Below are positions 1-7,168 of a stretch of 64,000 nucleotides of DNA, in pieces. A program made the translations under genes and the position numbers. The stretch covers positions 186,001 through 250,000 of the IMG/VR virus record IMGVR_UViG_3300042350_002797, one strand, 5' to 3'. The notes under the pieces are model-generated. The model saw nothing but the letters and a program-made list of their open reading frames with translations. It had not been told where the DNA came from and searched no databases. The number at the start of each line of letters is the position of its first letter. The stretch's first letter is position 1. The DNA is from a virus.

Positions 1-222
1 CCATGCTTCGTATTTAATTTTAAGTTCGTAATACAGTTTCGAATTAGCATTAGTAGTTTGAATAATATCGCTCATTTCTATTTTTTTATCTGCGGGCAAT
101 TTGTTAAGATCCGCAGCAGGAGTCATCAAACTTGGCGGTGCATCGGGGAATTTCATCACAATAGGAACCGCAGTGCTAGAGCATCCTGATAAGAATATAC
201 ATAATAATAAAATTAATCTCAT
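1..222 (-). CDS. Outer-membrane spanin-like lipoprotein (Rz1-like), partial
   Basis: The gene starts at 222 and runs off the left edge. The first 74 residues open with a hydrophobic signal segment ending in LSGCSS, a typical lipobox, so the mature protein should be a lipid-anchored outer-membrane protein starting at Cys17. A Pro-rich stretch (PDAPPS) follows. Its ATG overlaps the TGA of the upstream coiled-coil membrane protein (ATGA), so the two are probably translationally coupled. A membrane-anchored coiled-coil protein followed by an overlapping small lipoprotein is the arrangement of i-spanin/o-spanin pairs, which fuse inner and outer membranes at lysis. The role is inferred from architecture only. 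Confidence 0.7.
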   Translation of the reverse strand, partial: MRLILLLCIFLSGCSSTAVPIVMKFPDAPPSLMTPAADLNKLPADKKIEMSDIIQTTNANSKLYYELKIKYEAW

Positions 223-701
223 TTTGTTTCTCCTGCAGGAGTTTGAAGTAATTCTGGGTTAGTCACTGATTTGTTAAACATTTCGATAGCATCAGGACTT
301 ACATCGCAGTTAGCATTTATGAGTTTTTCTTTTTCTATTATTTCTTGTTTTATAACTTCTTTAACAACTTCTACAGTTTTAATTTTAGTTATAACTTTTG
401 TTTCTATAACTTTTACAACTTCAGCCTGCCGTCCTTCTAATTCTTTAACTTTAGCCTGCACTTCTTGTACACGTTCTCTCCACATACGTTCTACGCCATA
501 CCCGCCTGCATAAAAAGCTCCGACACCATATAATATTACACCAACTAATTCCATTGGTAATTTGTAACCTTTAATAAAGGGTATCCAAGCTACAACTTTA
601 CTTAATATATAAAGTGTAATACCTGTAGCCAATATAGCGTATGTAGCTAATTCAATCCAGCTATCTGGTATTAAACTATACATGAATTGTAAATACCACA
701 T
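219..701 (-). CDS. Inner-membrane spanin-like protein (Rz-like)
   Basis: The protein has 160 residues, with hydrophobic segments at about 15-37 and 49-67 followed by a long charged, heptad-like region at about 70-130 rich in Val, Lys and Glu, which should form a periplasmic coiled coil. The start is the ATG at 701, overlapping the stop of the upstream gene (TAATG). The downstream lipoprotein gene overlaps its stop. Membrane anchor plus coiled coil plus overlapping lipoprotein suggests the inner-membrane half of a two-component spanin. Two membrane segments instead of one is slightly unusual. Another small structural membrane protein cannot be excluded. Confidence 0.6.
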   Translation of the reverse strand: MWYLQFMYSLIPDSWIELATYAILATGITLYILSKVVAWIPFIKGYKLPMELVGVILYGVGAFYAGGYGVERMWRERVQEVQAKVKELEGRQAEVVKVIETKVITKIKTVEVVKEVIKQEIIEKEKLINANCDVSPDAIEMFNKSVTNPELLQTPAGETK

Positions 702-1438
702 TATACTCTCTCTAGTGTTAGTGCATAGTTTTCATTTTCAAATACAAAATAATCACTTATTTTATTAATATTATAATTACCTATATATTTTGTAAAAAAT
801 AAAACTTCTGCTATATCTTTTGATTCTATCATTAACTTTCCAGTTAAATTTTTATATACAGATTCTTTTAATCCAAAATCTTTAATTCTCATACGCAAAG
901 GTTCTGCATATTTCTTTTGAAAAAGTAGTGTATCGTTATCAACATCTATACTTTCTAAATAACTTTTATTAAAAAAATTAGAAAAGTTGTTTAATTTATT
1001 TTCTTGAATTTTTAATTGATATTCGTCTTTATTTGTAGGAACAGTTTCTTGTAAACTATCTTCTGTTACTTCTACACTATGGAAACTTTTATAATATCTG
1101 AATTTAAAATCATTGATATCGCAAAGTTTTCCAACTCCGTATAAAATTTCCATAATTTGTTCAGGAACACGTTGAGTTCTTTCCATTTCTACAAAAACTT
1201 TATATTTTCCGTTCTGTAGTTCGCCAGGAGTCGAATCTGCATCTAGTACAAATTCATAACCTCTTTCGATAAAATTGACAAGATCTTGTGCTGGTTCTTT
1301 TTGTTCTACAGTGAAAGATATTACTACTATGTCTTCGTCAGATCCCATCTTGCTGGCATAACTATCGATTTCAAAGATATTATCTACCAGCATACGCAAG
1401 TCGCCTGCTAGCAATTCTTCATTAAGCTGCTGGTGCAT
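701..1438 (-). CDS. Conserved phage protein of unknown function
   Basis: The protein has 245 residues, is acidic and soluble, and has no membrane segment or motif that I recognise. It alternates hydrophobic and charged residues and reads as a folded alpha/beta protein. Its start overlaps the end of the upstream gene by 17 bases, and an AGGAG sequence lies about 7 bases before the ATG, which supports this start. It sits between an Ala/Pro-tailed unknown protein and the spanin-like pair and may be co-expressed with them from the late-type box at 2015-2023. No function is assigned. Confidence 0.75.
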   Translation of the reverse strand: MHQQLNEELLAGDLRMLVDNIFEIDSYASKMGSDEDIVVISFTVEQKEPAQDLVNFIERGYEFVLDADSTPGELQNGKYKVFVEMERTQRVPEQIMEILYGVGKLCDINDFKFRYYKSFHSVEVTEDSLQETVPTNKDEYQLKIQENKLNNFSNFFNKSYLESIDVDNDTLLFQKKYAEPLRMRIKDFGLKESVYKNLTGKLMIESKDIAEVLFFTKYIGNYNINKISDYFVFENENYALTLERV

Positions 1439-1991
1439 TAGGAGCTCCTATAGGTGCCGCTGCCGGAGCTGCTGCCGGAGCTGATGCTGATTGTAATGCG
1501 GCTTGATCTGCTGCTTGTGCTGGTGCTGCTTCCGCTTTACTAGTTTTGCCTATACCCATACTTTCTCTCATTTTAGTCATATAACCGTTAGTTGTGTCTT
1601 CTACTAGTTTTTTAGGCATAGTAAGTTTTACAACCCAAACTGGTTTTCTGTCCAATTTACCTTTTTTAGTACCAGGTCTAAAATCATCAGGGTCCTTGAC
1701 TTTTCTGGGAGACAGTAAATGTGTTTCTTCGTACACTACTTTACATCCATAATCTAGTAGTCGTTTAGCTGCCATAGGATCGGGCATTTTGGATTTCGGC
1801 CACATAAAACTGGCAGTTACCCAGTGACGCTCGACCACAGGGCCTTCTACTAATTCTCCGTCAATCCAATTTTTATACACATACATATCCATCTCATCTA
1901 GTACACGTTCGATGTCTTTTAAGGTGCTTAGGCTTGAATTACTGTTGTAAATTGTTTGAATATTTTCAATGACGTCTAGGATATCTCTCAT
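1422..1991 (-). CDS. Phage protein of unknown function with Ala/Pro-rich tail
   Basis: The frame is open from a TTG at 2003, but the ATG at 1991 (MRDILDVIEN) has GGA just upstream and is the likelier start, giving 189 residues. The first 145 residues look globular, with Trp-rich segments such as VWVVKLTMPKK. The last 35 residues are almost entirely Ala, Pro, Gln and Ser, a low-complexity flexible tail. Such tails occur on virion and accessory proteins, but I recognise no family. A TAAATA late-type promoter box lies 25 bases upstream of the start. Confidence 0.7.
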   Translation of the reverse strand: MRDILDVIENIQTIYNSNSSLSTLKDIERVLDEMDMYVYKNWIDGELVEGPVVERHWVTASFMWPKSKMPDPMAAKRLLDYGCKVVYEETHLLSPRKVKDPDDFRPGTKKGKLDRKPVWVVKLTMPKKLVEDTTNGYMTKMRESMGIGKTSKAEAAPAQAADQAALQSASAPAAAPAAAPIGAPNAPAA

Positions 1992-2014
1992 AACAGGTTC
2001 CAATAAATGCTATA

Positions 2015-2023
2015 CTTATTTAG
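2015..2023 (-). promoter_or_regulatory. Late-type promoter box
   Basis: The minus strand reads CTAAATAAG, matching the TATAAATA-like late promoter of T4-type phages. It lies 25 bases upstream of the ATG at 1991 in the short gap before the divergent phoH gene. Confidence 0.5.
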
Positions 2024-2082
2024 TTGGTTTAGATGTTTAAGTTACAACTTTACTTTTTGGAATAATGTATAAGTACTTTTGT

Positions 2083-2128
2083 AGGACCTCTGTAGTTACT
2101 GGGCGGTCGCTACAAGTCCTGCTTTTTT
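2083..2128 (+). terminator. Hairpin plus T-run in the phoH leader (possible attenuator)
   Basis: AGGAC (2083-2087) pairs with GTCCT (2116-2120), and TGTAG (2091-2095) pairs with CTACA (2110-2114). Together they form a two-part stem followed by GCTTTTTT. The element ends about 18 bases before the phoH start at 2146. It has the form of an intrinsic terminator, so it may act as an attenuator in the phoH leader or end a short transcript. Confidence 0.5.
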
Positions 2129-2145
2129 ACAAGTGGGAGAACTTA

Positions 2146-2862
2146 ATGAGTAAAAGAGTGAAAAAACGCTTTACTTCAGACGTAAATGTAATTGATTTTC
2201 AACCATACCTTCCTAACAAGAAGCAGCGAGTGCTGATTCATCCTCGAAATAAACACCAAGAAACATATCTAGCCAAGCTTAATGATGATAGTAAAAACAT
2301 AGTATTTGCTATCGGTCCTGCTGGAACAGGCAAGACTTTATTGGCTGTACAAATTGGTATAAGACTATTTCAAGAAGGTAAGGTCGATAAGATTATAGTT
2401 ACTAGACCCGCCGTTAGTGTAGACGAAGACCTAGGATTTTTGCCAGGAACATTAAATGAAAAAATGGCTCCGTGGACTCGTCCAATTTTTGATGTATTAG
2501 GAGAATATTATAATCAAAAAGACATTGAAACTATGTTGTATGAAAATGTTATAGAAATAAGTCCTTTAGCATATATGCGTGGCAGAACATTTAAACATGC
2601 TTACATTATAGCAGATGAAATGCAAAATGCTACACAGAATCAAATGAAAATGCTGTTAACTAGATTAGGGGAAGCCAGTAAAATGGTAGTCACTGGAGAT
2701 CTAGCACAAGCAGATAGATTGAAGGACAACGGATTAATAAATTTTATAGAAAGGATAGAACAACATAAAAAATTAGAATTTATAGATGTTGTAAGATTCG
2801 ACAGTAATGATATAGAACGTCATGACGCTGTAAAAGAAGTTTTAACGATCTACGGAGACTAA
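2146..2862 (+). CDS. phoH: PhoH-like P-loop ATPase
   Basis: This is a PhoH family NTPase, very common in marine phages. Family members are P-loop ATPases of unsettled role, possibly RNA-related. The Walker A motif GPAGTGKT lies at residues 57-64, and a Walker B-like IIADEMQNAT lies further on, typical of the PhoH domain. The frame is open from 2065, but the ATG at 2146 follows GGGAG at good spacing and begins MSKRVKKRF, so I use it (238 residues). It is a single plus-strand gene among minus-strand ones. Its stop overlaps the convergent dCMP deaminase stop, and a hairpin terminator follows at 2868. Confidence 0.95.
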   Translation: MSKRVKKRFTSDVNVIDFQPYLPNKKQRVLIHPRNKHQETYLAKLNDDSKNIVFAIGPAGTGKTLLAVQIGIRLFQEGKVDKIIVTRPAVSVDEDLGFLPGTLNEKMAPWTRPIFDVLGEYYNQKDIETMLYENVIEISPLAYMRGRTFKHAYIIADEMQNATQNQMKMLLTRLGEASKMVVTGDLAQADRLKDNGLINFIERIEQHKKLEFIDVVRFDSNDIERHDAVKEVLTIYGD

Positions 2863-3356
2863 GATGATAGGGGAGGAAACTCCCCTATTTGTTCTACTGG
2901 TATCCCTGACCGAAGTAGGAAATCAATTCCTGAGCTATCGCGGTAGTCTTGAGAATAAAACACCCTACTAATGCCAGACTGATAAATGAGTTTGGCGCAT
3001 TCAAGACAAGGGCTGTGTGTGATAAAAATATCAGCACCGGAGCCACTGTTAGGGCTACGAGCCAGTTTGCTGATTGCGTTTGATTCTGCATGAAGTACCT
3101 CCGGTTTAGTTTTTAAATTATAAGGCTTACTTTCGTTATCTATATATTGCCATTCGTTACTGTCAATAGTCCATTCGTTTGCATATACACGATCTTCACA
3201 TTCATTGTTCCATCCTGCTGGCATGCCATTATACCCATAACTAATTACAGTGTCATCTTTTACAATCACTGCTCCTACCTGTAATCGCCTAGCGTGGCTT
3301 AATTGTGAAAGGCGTTTAGCCCAATCCATGTACAAATGAACAAATTTTTGTTTCAT
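2859..3356 (-). CDS. Deoxycytidylate (dCMP) deaminase
   Basis: The zinc-dependent cytidine/deoxycytidylate deaminase fold is recognised from HAESNAI (His89, Glu91) and SPCLEC (Cys117, Cys120), the Zn ligands and catalytic Glu. The enzyme converts dCMP to dUMP, supplying thymidylate synthesis during phage replication. The 165-residue length is close to that of bacterial and phage enzymes. A Gly-rich N-terminal segment (GYNGMPAGWNNEC) with further His/Cys residues is typical of the dCMP rather than the cytidine branch. The ATG overlaps the stop of the upstream DUF2452-like gene. The 3' end overlaps phoH by 4 bases. Confidence 0.93.
   Translation of the reverse strand: MKQKFVHLYMDWAKRLSQLSHARRLQVGAVIVKDDTVISYGYNGMPAGWNNECEDRVYANEWTIDSNEWQYIDNESKPYNLKTKPEVLHAESNAISKLARSPNSGSGADIFITHSPCLECAKLIYQSGISRVFYSQDYRDSSGIDFLLRSGIPVEQIGEFPPLSS
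2868..2887 (+). terminator. Intrinsic terminator after phoH
   Basis: A perfect 8-bp stem (TAGGGGAG/CTCCCCTA) with a GAAA tetraloop is followed by TTTGTTCT. It starts 5 bases after the phoH stop and lies inside the 3' end of the convergent dCMP deaminase gene. Confidence 0.75.
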
Positions 3357-3790
3357 GCTATAGGATTTCCTTTTTCATCTACTTCTAACCAAGTATAATC
3401 TCCTAACCATTTCACTCTAGCAATATATTTGTATTTGTCAGGTGATCCAGTAGTCCAGTCGTTCGGGCCCATAGGGCTTAGTCTAGTTTTATTATCTTTA
3501 CTGTCAAATATTAACCAATATATTTGATTATGGTATACTTGGAATTGATATTCTGATGCATGAACTGCATCTGTAATTTCTATTCTACGTTTTATTTGAT
3601 CTGCTTGACGTTGCATTACTCTTACTACTTCCATAATGCGTTCATATTCTTGCTGAGCATGTAGTCTTGCTACATTAAGCATTATGTCTTTTTGTTTAGT
3701 AACAGGCACTAAATCGAACTTAGGTGCCCCTACCTCCATTGGATAGGTTAAACTATTACGTCTTTCAGGATCCTTAGGATCTAATTCCAT
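3353..3790 (-). CDS. DUF2452-like protein
   Basis: The 145-residue protein resembles the DUF2452 family. An early SLTYPMEVGAPKFDLVPV segment is followed by a helical region (about 35-75) rich in Gln, Arg and Glu, then a C-terminal beta segment around FQVYHNQIYWLI and YTWLEVDEKG. The family has no established function but recurs in bacteria and phages. It is coupled on both sides: its ATG overlaps the clamp-loader stop (TAATG) and its stop overlaps the dCMP deaminase start. It therefore belongs to a replication/nucleotide operon. Confidence 0.7.
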   Translation of the reverse strand: MELDPKDPERRNSLTYPMEVGAPKFDLVPVTKQKDIMLNVARLHAQQEYERIMEVVRVMQRQADQIKRRIEITDAVHASEYQFQVYHNQIYWLIFDSKDNKTRLSPMGPNDWTTGSPDKYKYIARVKWLGDYTWLEVDEKGNPIA

Positions 3791-4704
3791 TAGATATGCG
3801 ACAGTCTTATTAGTGTTGCTGCAAGATTAATCTCTGGATCACTGACTAGAGTATGATCTACTAAGCCTTGTTTGATAAACAAAATTGCTTTTTCTTGACG
3901 CTCATCGTCACCAAAGATTGCAACATTGTCGTACAACCATCTGAAAATTTCTTCCATCTCTTCAGGTCTAGCTTGACTACAAACAAGTTTACGTGCGTCC
4001 GATATTTTACCTTTTTTGAATAGTTCTACCATTTCAATTTTGTAATCTTGTTCTCCAGTATCTCCCTTTTCGGGAGTATGTAATGTACCAGATAAACTAT
4101 TCATTTGTACAGTATTAATACATTTACGCAAATCTGGATAAGTTGCTTTCACGAACGTATCAAGTGTATCCAACTCAAAATCAATCGCTTCGCTAACAAG
4201 AATAGTAGCAACACGAGCGGTAAACTCAGTAATATCCGTTCGCTCAACGTGAAATCCTTGACATCGTGAATGTATAGCAGGGATAATGCGATTAGGGTAG
4301 TTACAGGTGAGGATAAAACGAGAAGTCGTATGATACTCTTCCATGACACCCCTGAGAGCAGCCTGCGCATTAGGACTAAGATAATCAGCTTCATCTAATA
4401 ATACCACCTTAAAATTTCCAAAAGGAATCATTTGGACAAAATTTACAATTTTGTCTCTAACATCTTCTACACTGTTTGTACGGCTTGCATTAATTTCTAA
4501 AACATCTAAATCATTGATTTCTAATTCATTTAATAAAATTTTAGCTAATGTAGTTTTTCCAATACCTGCATTTCCGCTAAAAAGTAAATGGGGAATGCTT
4601 TCTTGTTTAACCCAACTTTCTATTTGTTCTTTTTGATGTGAATCTCGAAATACATATCCATCGAGTGTTTTAGGGCGATATTTTTCTACCCATAGCTCTT
4701 TCAT
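3790..4704 (-). CDS. Sliding-clamp loader AAA+ subunit (T4 gp44-like)
   Basis: This is an AAA+ ATPase of the RFC/gp44 type that loads the sliding clamp on primed DNA. An RFC-like start (ELWVEKYRPKTLDGYV) precedes Walker A GNAGIGKT at 44-51. Walker B is LLDEAD near 102-107, followed by the SRC arginine-finger motif (IHSRCQG) near 146-150. The length of 304 residues fits T4 gp44 (about 319). The start overlaps the stop of a 49-residue ORF by one base, with AAAGAGGTG inside that ORF as its ribosome-binding site. The gp62-type small subunit was not seen next to it. Confidence 0.93.
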   Translation of the reverse strand: MKELWVEKYRPKTLDGYVFRDSHQKEQIESWVKQESIPHLLFSGNAGIGKTTLAKILLNELEINDLDVLEINASRTNSVEDVRDKIVNFVQMIPFGNFKVVLLDEADYLSPNAQAALRGVMEEYHTTSRFILTCNYPNRIIPAIHSRCQGFHVERTDITEFTARVATILVSEAIDFELDTLDTFVKATYPDLRKCINTVQMNSLSGTLHTPEKGDTGEQDYKIEMVELFKKGKISDARKLVCSQARPEEMEEIFRWLYDNVAIFGDDERQEKAILFIKQGLVDHTLVSDPEINLAATLIRLSHI

Positions 4705-4853
4705 TAATACACCTCTTTAGTTAATTCATGCAATCTATCCGCACATTTTCTAATATCTTCACTTAGAAGTCCTATACCAATTTTTTGTTCAATAAATCTT
4801 GCTATGTTGTGCAAGTCTATTACAGATTGCTCAAGTTTATCTTTTTCAGTCAT
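4704..4853 (-). CDS. Small helical protein upstream of clamp loader
   Basis: A 49-residue ORF beginning MTEKDKLEQSVIDLHNIARF is acidic, helical and has no membrane segment. It starts 18 bases after the -10 box at 4871 with AAAGGAT as ribosome-binding site, and its TAA overlaps the clamp-loader ATG. The close fit between a promoter and a coupled downstream gene makes translation likely. A coupling leader or small regulatory peptide is possible. No family is recognised. Confidence 0.6.
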   Translation of the reverse strand: MTEKDKLEQSVIDLHNIARFIEQKIGIGLLSEDIRKCADRLHELTKEVY

Positions 4854-4870
4854 ATTTGATCCTTTCTAAT

Positions 4871-4899
4871 ATTATAGAGAAAATAATAGGGCCAGTCAA
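4871..4899 (-). promoter_or_regulatory. Sigma-70-type promoter inside a terminator hairpin
   Basis: TTGACT (4894-4899) and TATAAT (4871-4876) are separated by 17 bp on the minus strand. The -35 box is exactly the loop of the terminator hairpin at 4888-4905. It should drive the 49-residue ORF, clamp loader, DUF2452 protein and dCMP deaminase. Confidence 0.75.
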
Positions 4900-4905
4900 G
4901 GCCCT
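4888..4905 (-). terminator. Terminator after the MazG-like gene
   Basis: AGGGCC/GGCCCT (6 bp, A-flanked) has a 6-base loop and is followed on the minus strand by ATTATTTTC. It lies 4 bases after the MazG-like stop. The loop doubles as the -35 box of the next promoter. Confidence 0.55.
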
Positions 4906-4909
4906 TTGA

Positions 4910-5272
4910 TTAGATGTAAGGTTTTAGATTTGGTGGAGACCAGCCTTCTGGTTTAAGAACTTTGCCGTCTTCGCGTTTTCGAACTTTACCAGTTTCGGAA
5001 TCAATTTTGGCAAAGTTGGTGCGCATGACTTCGTTCCATGCTCCTTCGCCATCTGCTCCCATCGAATGAATAGCACCAATAGTAACAACTAGAATATCAA
5101 TTAATGCATCTAATGTTTCTACTTGATCATGATTACTAATTGCTGTAGAAAGTTCTTTGGTTTCTTCTTCAATCAATCCTAAGTACATATTGAATTGATT
5201 CTGGTTAAAATCATCTACATCTTGATCGCAAGCTCGCATGAATCTTTCTTGATCCTTAAACAAATTAGTCAT
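4910..5272 (-). CDS. MazG-like nucleotide pyrophosphohydrolase
   Basis: The 120-residue protein has the all-alpha NTP pyrophosphohydrolase signature. GLIEEETKELSTAI supplies the ExxE helix, and ETLDALIDILVVTIGA supplies the ExxD helix that binds Mg2+. The family cleaves NTPs or dNTPs to NMP and PPi, and phage members have been linked to nucleotide pools or (p)ppGpp. The C-terminal half (TNFAKIDSETGKVRKREDGKVLKPEGWSPP) is characteristic of the phage MazG/HisE-like subgroup. It is coupled to the upstream GroES-like gene and ends just before a terminator. Confidence 0.88.
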   Translation of the reverse strand: MTNLFKDQERFMRACDQDVDDFNQNQFNMYLGLIEEETKELSTAISNHDQVETLDALIDILVVTIGAIHSMGADGEGAWNEVMRTNFAKIDSETGKVRKREDGKVLKPEGWSPPNLKPYI

Positions 5273-5616
5273 CAGGATCCTTCCCCTACTTGTATGTCTG
5301 CAGGTTTTTCATCAGAAACAATTAGAATTTCATCATTATCAATTTTTCTAATAACGATTTCACCTGCTGTTTCATCCATAACTTTGATACCTCTAGTCCA
5401 CCTACCGTGAGCAACACATACCCAATCACCAATTTTAAGATCTGTAACTTCAGGCCCTATAGCCCATACACGGCCCCATCGAGGTTTAATTCCTTCTAAT
5501 TTACCATCTAATTTTTGTATAATAATTCCTGAACTAGTTCTTTCTTCACCGAACTCCATGTCAGTTATTAATATATTTTTTTTGAGTGGTTTTATTTTTC
5601 CTTGAACTACGTTCAT
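5272..5616 (-). CDS. GroES-like co-chaperonin
   Basis: The 114-residue protein matches the Cpn10 fold. It opens IKPLKKNILI, followed by a mobile-loop region TSSGIIIQ, then GRVWAIGPE and IGDWVCV blocks, and ends KIDNDEILIV as GroES does. GroES-like proteins cap GroEL; phage versions such as T4 gp31 redirect the host chaperonin to fold the capsid protein. It overlaps the upstream small gene by 4 bases and the MazG-like start follows directly, forming a small operon. Confidence 0.88.
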   Translation of the reverse strand: MNVVQGKIKPLKKNILITDMEFGEERTSSGIIIQKLDGKLEGIKPRWGRVWAIGPEVTDLKIGDWVCVAHGRWTRGIKVMDETAGEIVIRKIDNDEILIVSDEKPADIQVGEGS

Positions 5617-5852
5617 GCTTCACCTTTATTCTTAGGCATGATAATATTTTTAGAATCAGTATGATATTCTGTCATAATATCTTCTCTTTTCTTAATAATT
5701 TTTCCACCAGGACCTAGTTCATCTCCTCGGGCATTTACTCTAACATTTCCGACAGCTAATGTCATTTCATTCTTCATTCTAAGTTTGTCTAAATCAAGTT
5801 CTTTACCCTGCATTGTTTTATAAACTTTACGTGGTTGTTCTTTCATTCCCAT
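5613..5852 (-). CDS. Small phage protein of unknown function
   Basis: The 79-residue basic protein has mostly Lys, Asn and Gly in its second half (GPGGKIIKKREDIMTEYH). No transmembrane segment or known motif is visible. Its stop overlaps the ATG of the GroES-like gene, so it is the first gene of the short operon unknown-GroES-MazG. The start MGMKEQPRK follows an AGGAG-like sequence. Confidence 0.65.
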   Translation of the reverse strand: MGMKEQPRKVYKTMQGKELDLDKLRMKNEMTLAVGNVRVNARGDELGPGGKIIKKREDIMTEYHTDSKNIIMPKNKGEA

Positions 5853-5876
5853 AATAAACTCCTATAATATACTTAC

Positions 5877-6362
5877 TTATCTTAAAAATTCTTGCCAATT
5901 TAATTTATATTTGATACTATCAATTTTATGCACATCTAACAAAAATAGCACATAACTAGCCACACTAGATCCTCGTCCTACTCCCCAGACTATATTATTT
6001 TTTCTACAAGTATCGACAAAATATTTGAGCCAACGTAGCAAATCTATCATATTTCTGGCCCTGTATTCTTGAAGTTCTTCTATTAGACGTTGATAGTGTT
6101 CTTTTGGACATATATGAACAAGATATCCTTCTATATCCAAATTTTTATACTCATCAGGGACGAACCAATTTTTTTGTAATTGATCATCTAAATTTTCTGA
6201 GTTATTTTTTTGTATTTTTAAATTTGAAAATATTTCTAAACGTTCTATATCGTAGCTGGATTCAGATATGATATTTTCTAAAATATCTAACTCGTTGGTA
6301 TAAAGAAGTTCAAATATATCTTTGTCGTCAAAAATAGACTGACCAGTAGGACTAATTTTCAT
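5877..6362 (-). CDS. DNA polymerase III alpha-like fragment without catalytic residues
   Basis: The C-terminal half (about 75-161) aligns by eye with the region of bacterial DnaE just before the palm. It has a helical RLIEELQEYRARNMIDLLRW segment, then VWGVGRGSSVASYVLFLLDV and KIDSIKYKLNWQEFLR, equivalent to the GPGRGSAAGS...PLxYxLxFERFL block. The frame stops exactly where DnaE would continue to its catalytic PDxDxD motif, so no polymerase activity is possible. The stop has no obvious frameshifted continuation downstream. It may be a stand-alone domain kept for another purpose. The role is unknown. Confidence 0.7.
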   Translation of the reverse strand: MKISPTGQSIFDDKDIFELLYTNELDILENIISESSYDIERLEIFSNLKIQKNNSENLDDQLQKNWFVPDEYKNLDIEGYLVHICPKEHYQRLIEELQEYRARNMIDLLRWLKYFVDTCRKNNIVWGVGRGSSVASYVLFLLDVHKIDSIKYKLNWQEFLR

Positions 6363-6371
6363 AAAGTTATT

Positions 6372-6602
6372 TTAATTAACTTTTATTAATTTGTCAAGAT
6401 CTTGATTTCGATTTTCTAATTGTTGTTGTAAAAGTTTTGATCTACGATTTCGAAGTTCGTCATTATATACATCTAATAACATTCTAATTTGATGTTGAAC
6501 ATTCGAGTTTCTTGTTTGCCAATATTTTTTACTAAGATCCAGAATTTTATTTTCTAATTCTGGATCTTTCAAATCGGCAAGATCGTCTACTAATGGATGC
6601 AT
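6372..6602 (-). CDS. Small helical phage protein
   Basis: The 76-residue, strongly helical protein is rich in Leu, Asp, Arg and Gln, with no membrane segment, and is probably a coiled coil (KLLQQQLENRNQDLDKL). Its ATG overlaps the stop of the upstream virion protein gene (TAATG), so it is probably translated with the structural genes. No family is recognised. A small assembly or scaffold-type accessory role is possible but not shown. Confidence 0.65.
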   Translation of the reverse strand: MHPLVDDLADLKDPELENKILDLSKKYWQTRNSNVQHQIRMLLDVYNDELRNRRSKLLQQQLENRNQDLDKLIKVN

Positions 6603-7168
6603 TAAGAGAAGGTTCCTACATGTTTTACAAAAATATTGTCGCCGCCGTCTAGGGTACTAACTTCAAAAATATGTGTAACGTCTACAACTAGACCTGTACT
6701 GAAAGGAAGAGTTAAAGACGATTCTTTTCTAGTTAATCCTCCAGGCGATGACGAAGTGAAATTTACTGTAAAATCAACTTCTGTGCTGGTTGTATTAATA
6801 TGCAAAAATATTTTTCGATATAAATTATCGGCTGGCCATTGACTTAAAATAAAATTAGCATTGCCAGTACAACTAAGTTTAAACAAATCTGCATCTCGAG
6901 TATCTAACGTAACATCACCTGATACTCCAGGTTGATTATCTACAGAATGATATAATCTTCTAATTTCAGCATTTCCAATAATTACTCCATTGAAATCGTT
7001 GTCATCGTTGGTTTTTGCTGTGTTTAATTCTAAATTTCCAATTTCAGTTCTAGCAGTAGATAATGCATTTTTTATGATGTTAAAATTGTCTCTAAATCCT
7101 TGACTATTATTATCTTTTCCTGCTATTGGAAATTCTTCGTCGATGGTACTAAAAACTATTGAGCTCAT
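6602..7168 (-). CDS. Virion/fibre-associated protein with N-terminal adaptor motif
   Basis: The 188-residue protein has an N-terminus (NNSQGFRDNFNIIKNALSTARTEI) that is a divergent copy of the adaptor motif shared by several fibre genes in this window (LRTAF.KVNENF). The rest is Ser/Thr/Asp-rich beta sequence typical of fibre domains. It overlaps the stop of the 861-residue Ig-domain protein by 4 bases, so it is the last large gene of that structural run. It is probably a tail-fibre or baseplate-decorating protein. Confidence 0.65.
   Translation of the reverse strand: MSSIVFSTIDEEFPIAGKDNNSQGFRDNFNIIKNALSTARTEIGNLELNTAKTNDDNDFNGVIIGNAEIRRLYHSVDNQPGVSGDVTLDTRDADLFKLSCTGNANFILSQWPADNLYRKIFLHINTTSTEVDFTVNFTSSSPGGLTRKESSLTLPFSTGLVVDVTHIFEVSTLDGGDNIFVKHVGTFS

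Noticed and set aside
2065-2145. Longer phoH start at 2065
   Set aside because: The added 27 residues are read through the leader hairpin and are not like the family; the ATG at 2146 has a good ribosome-binding site.
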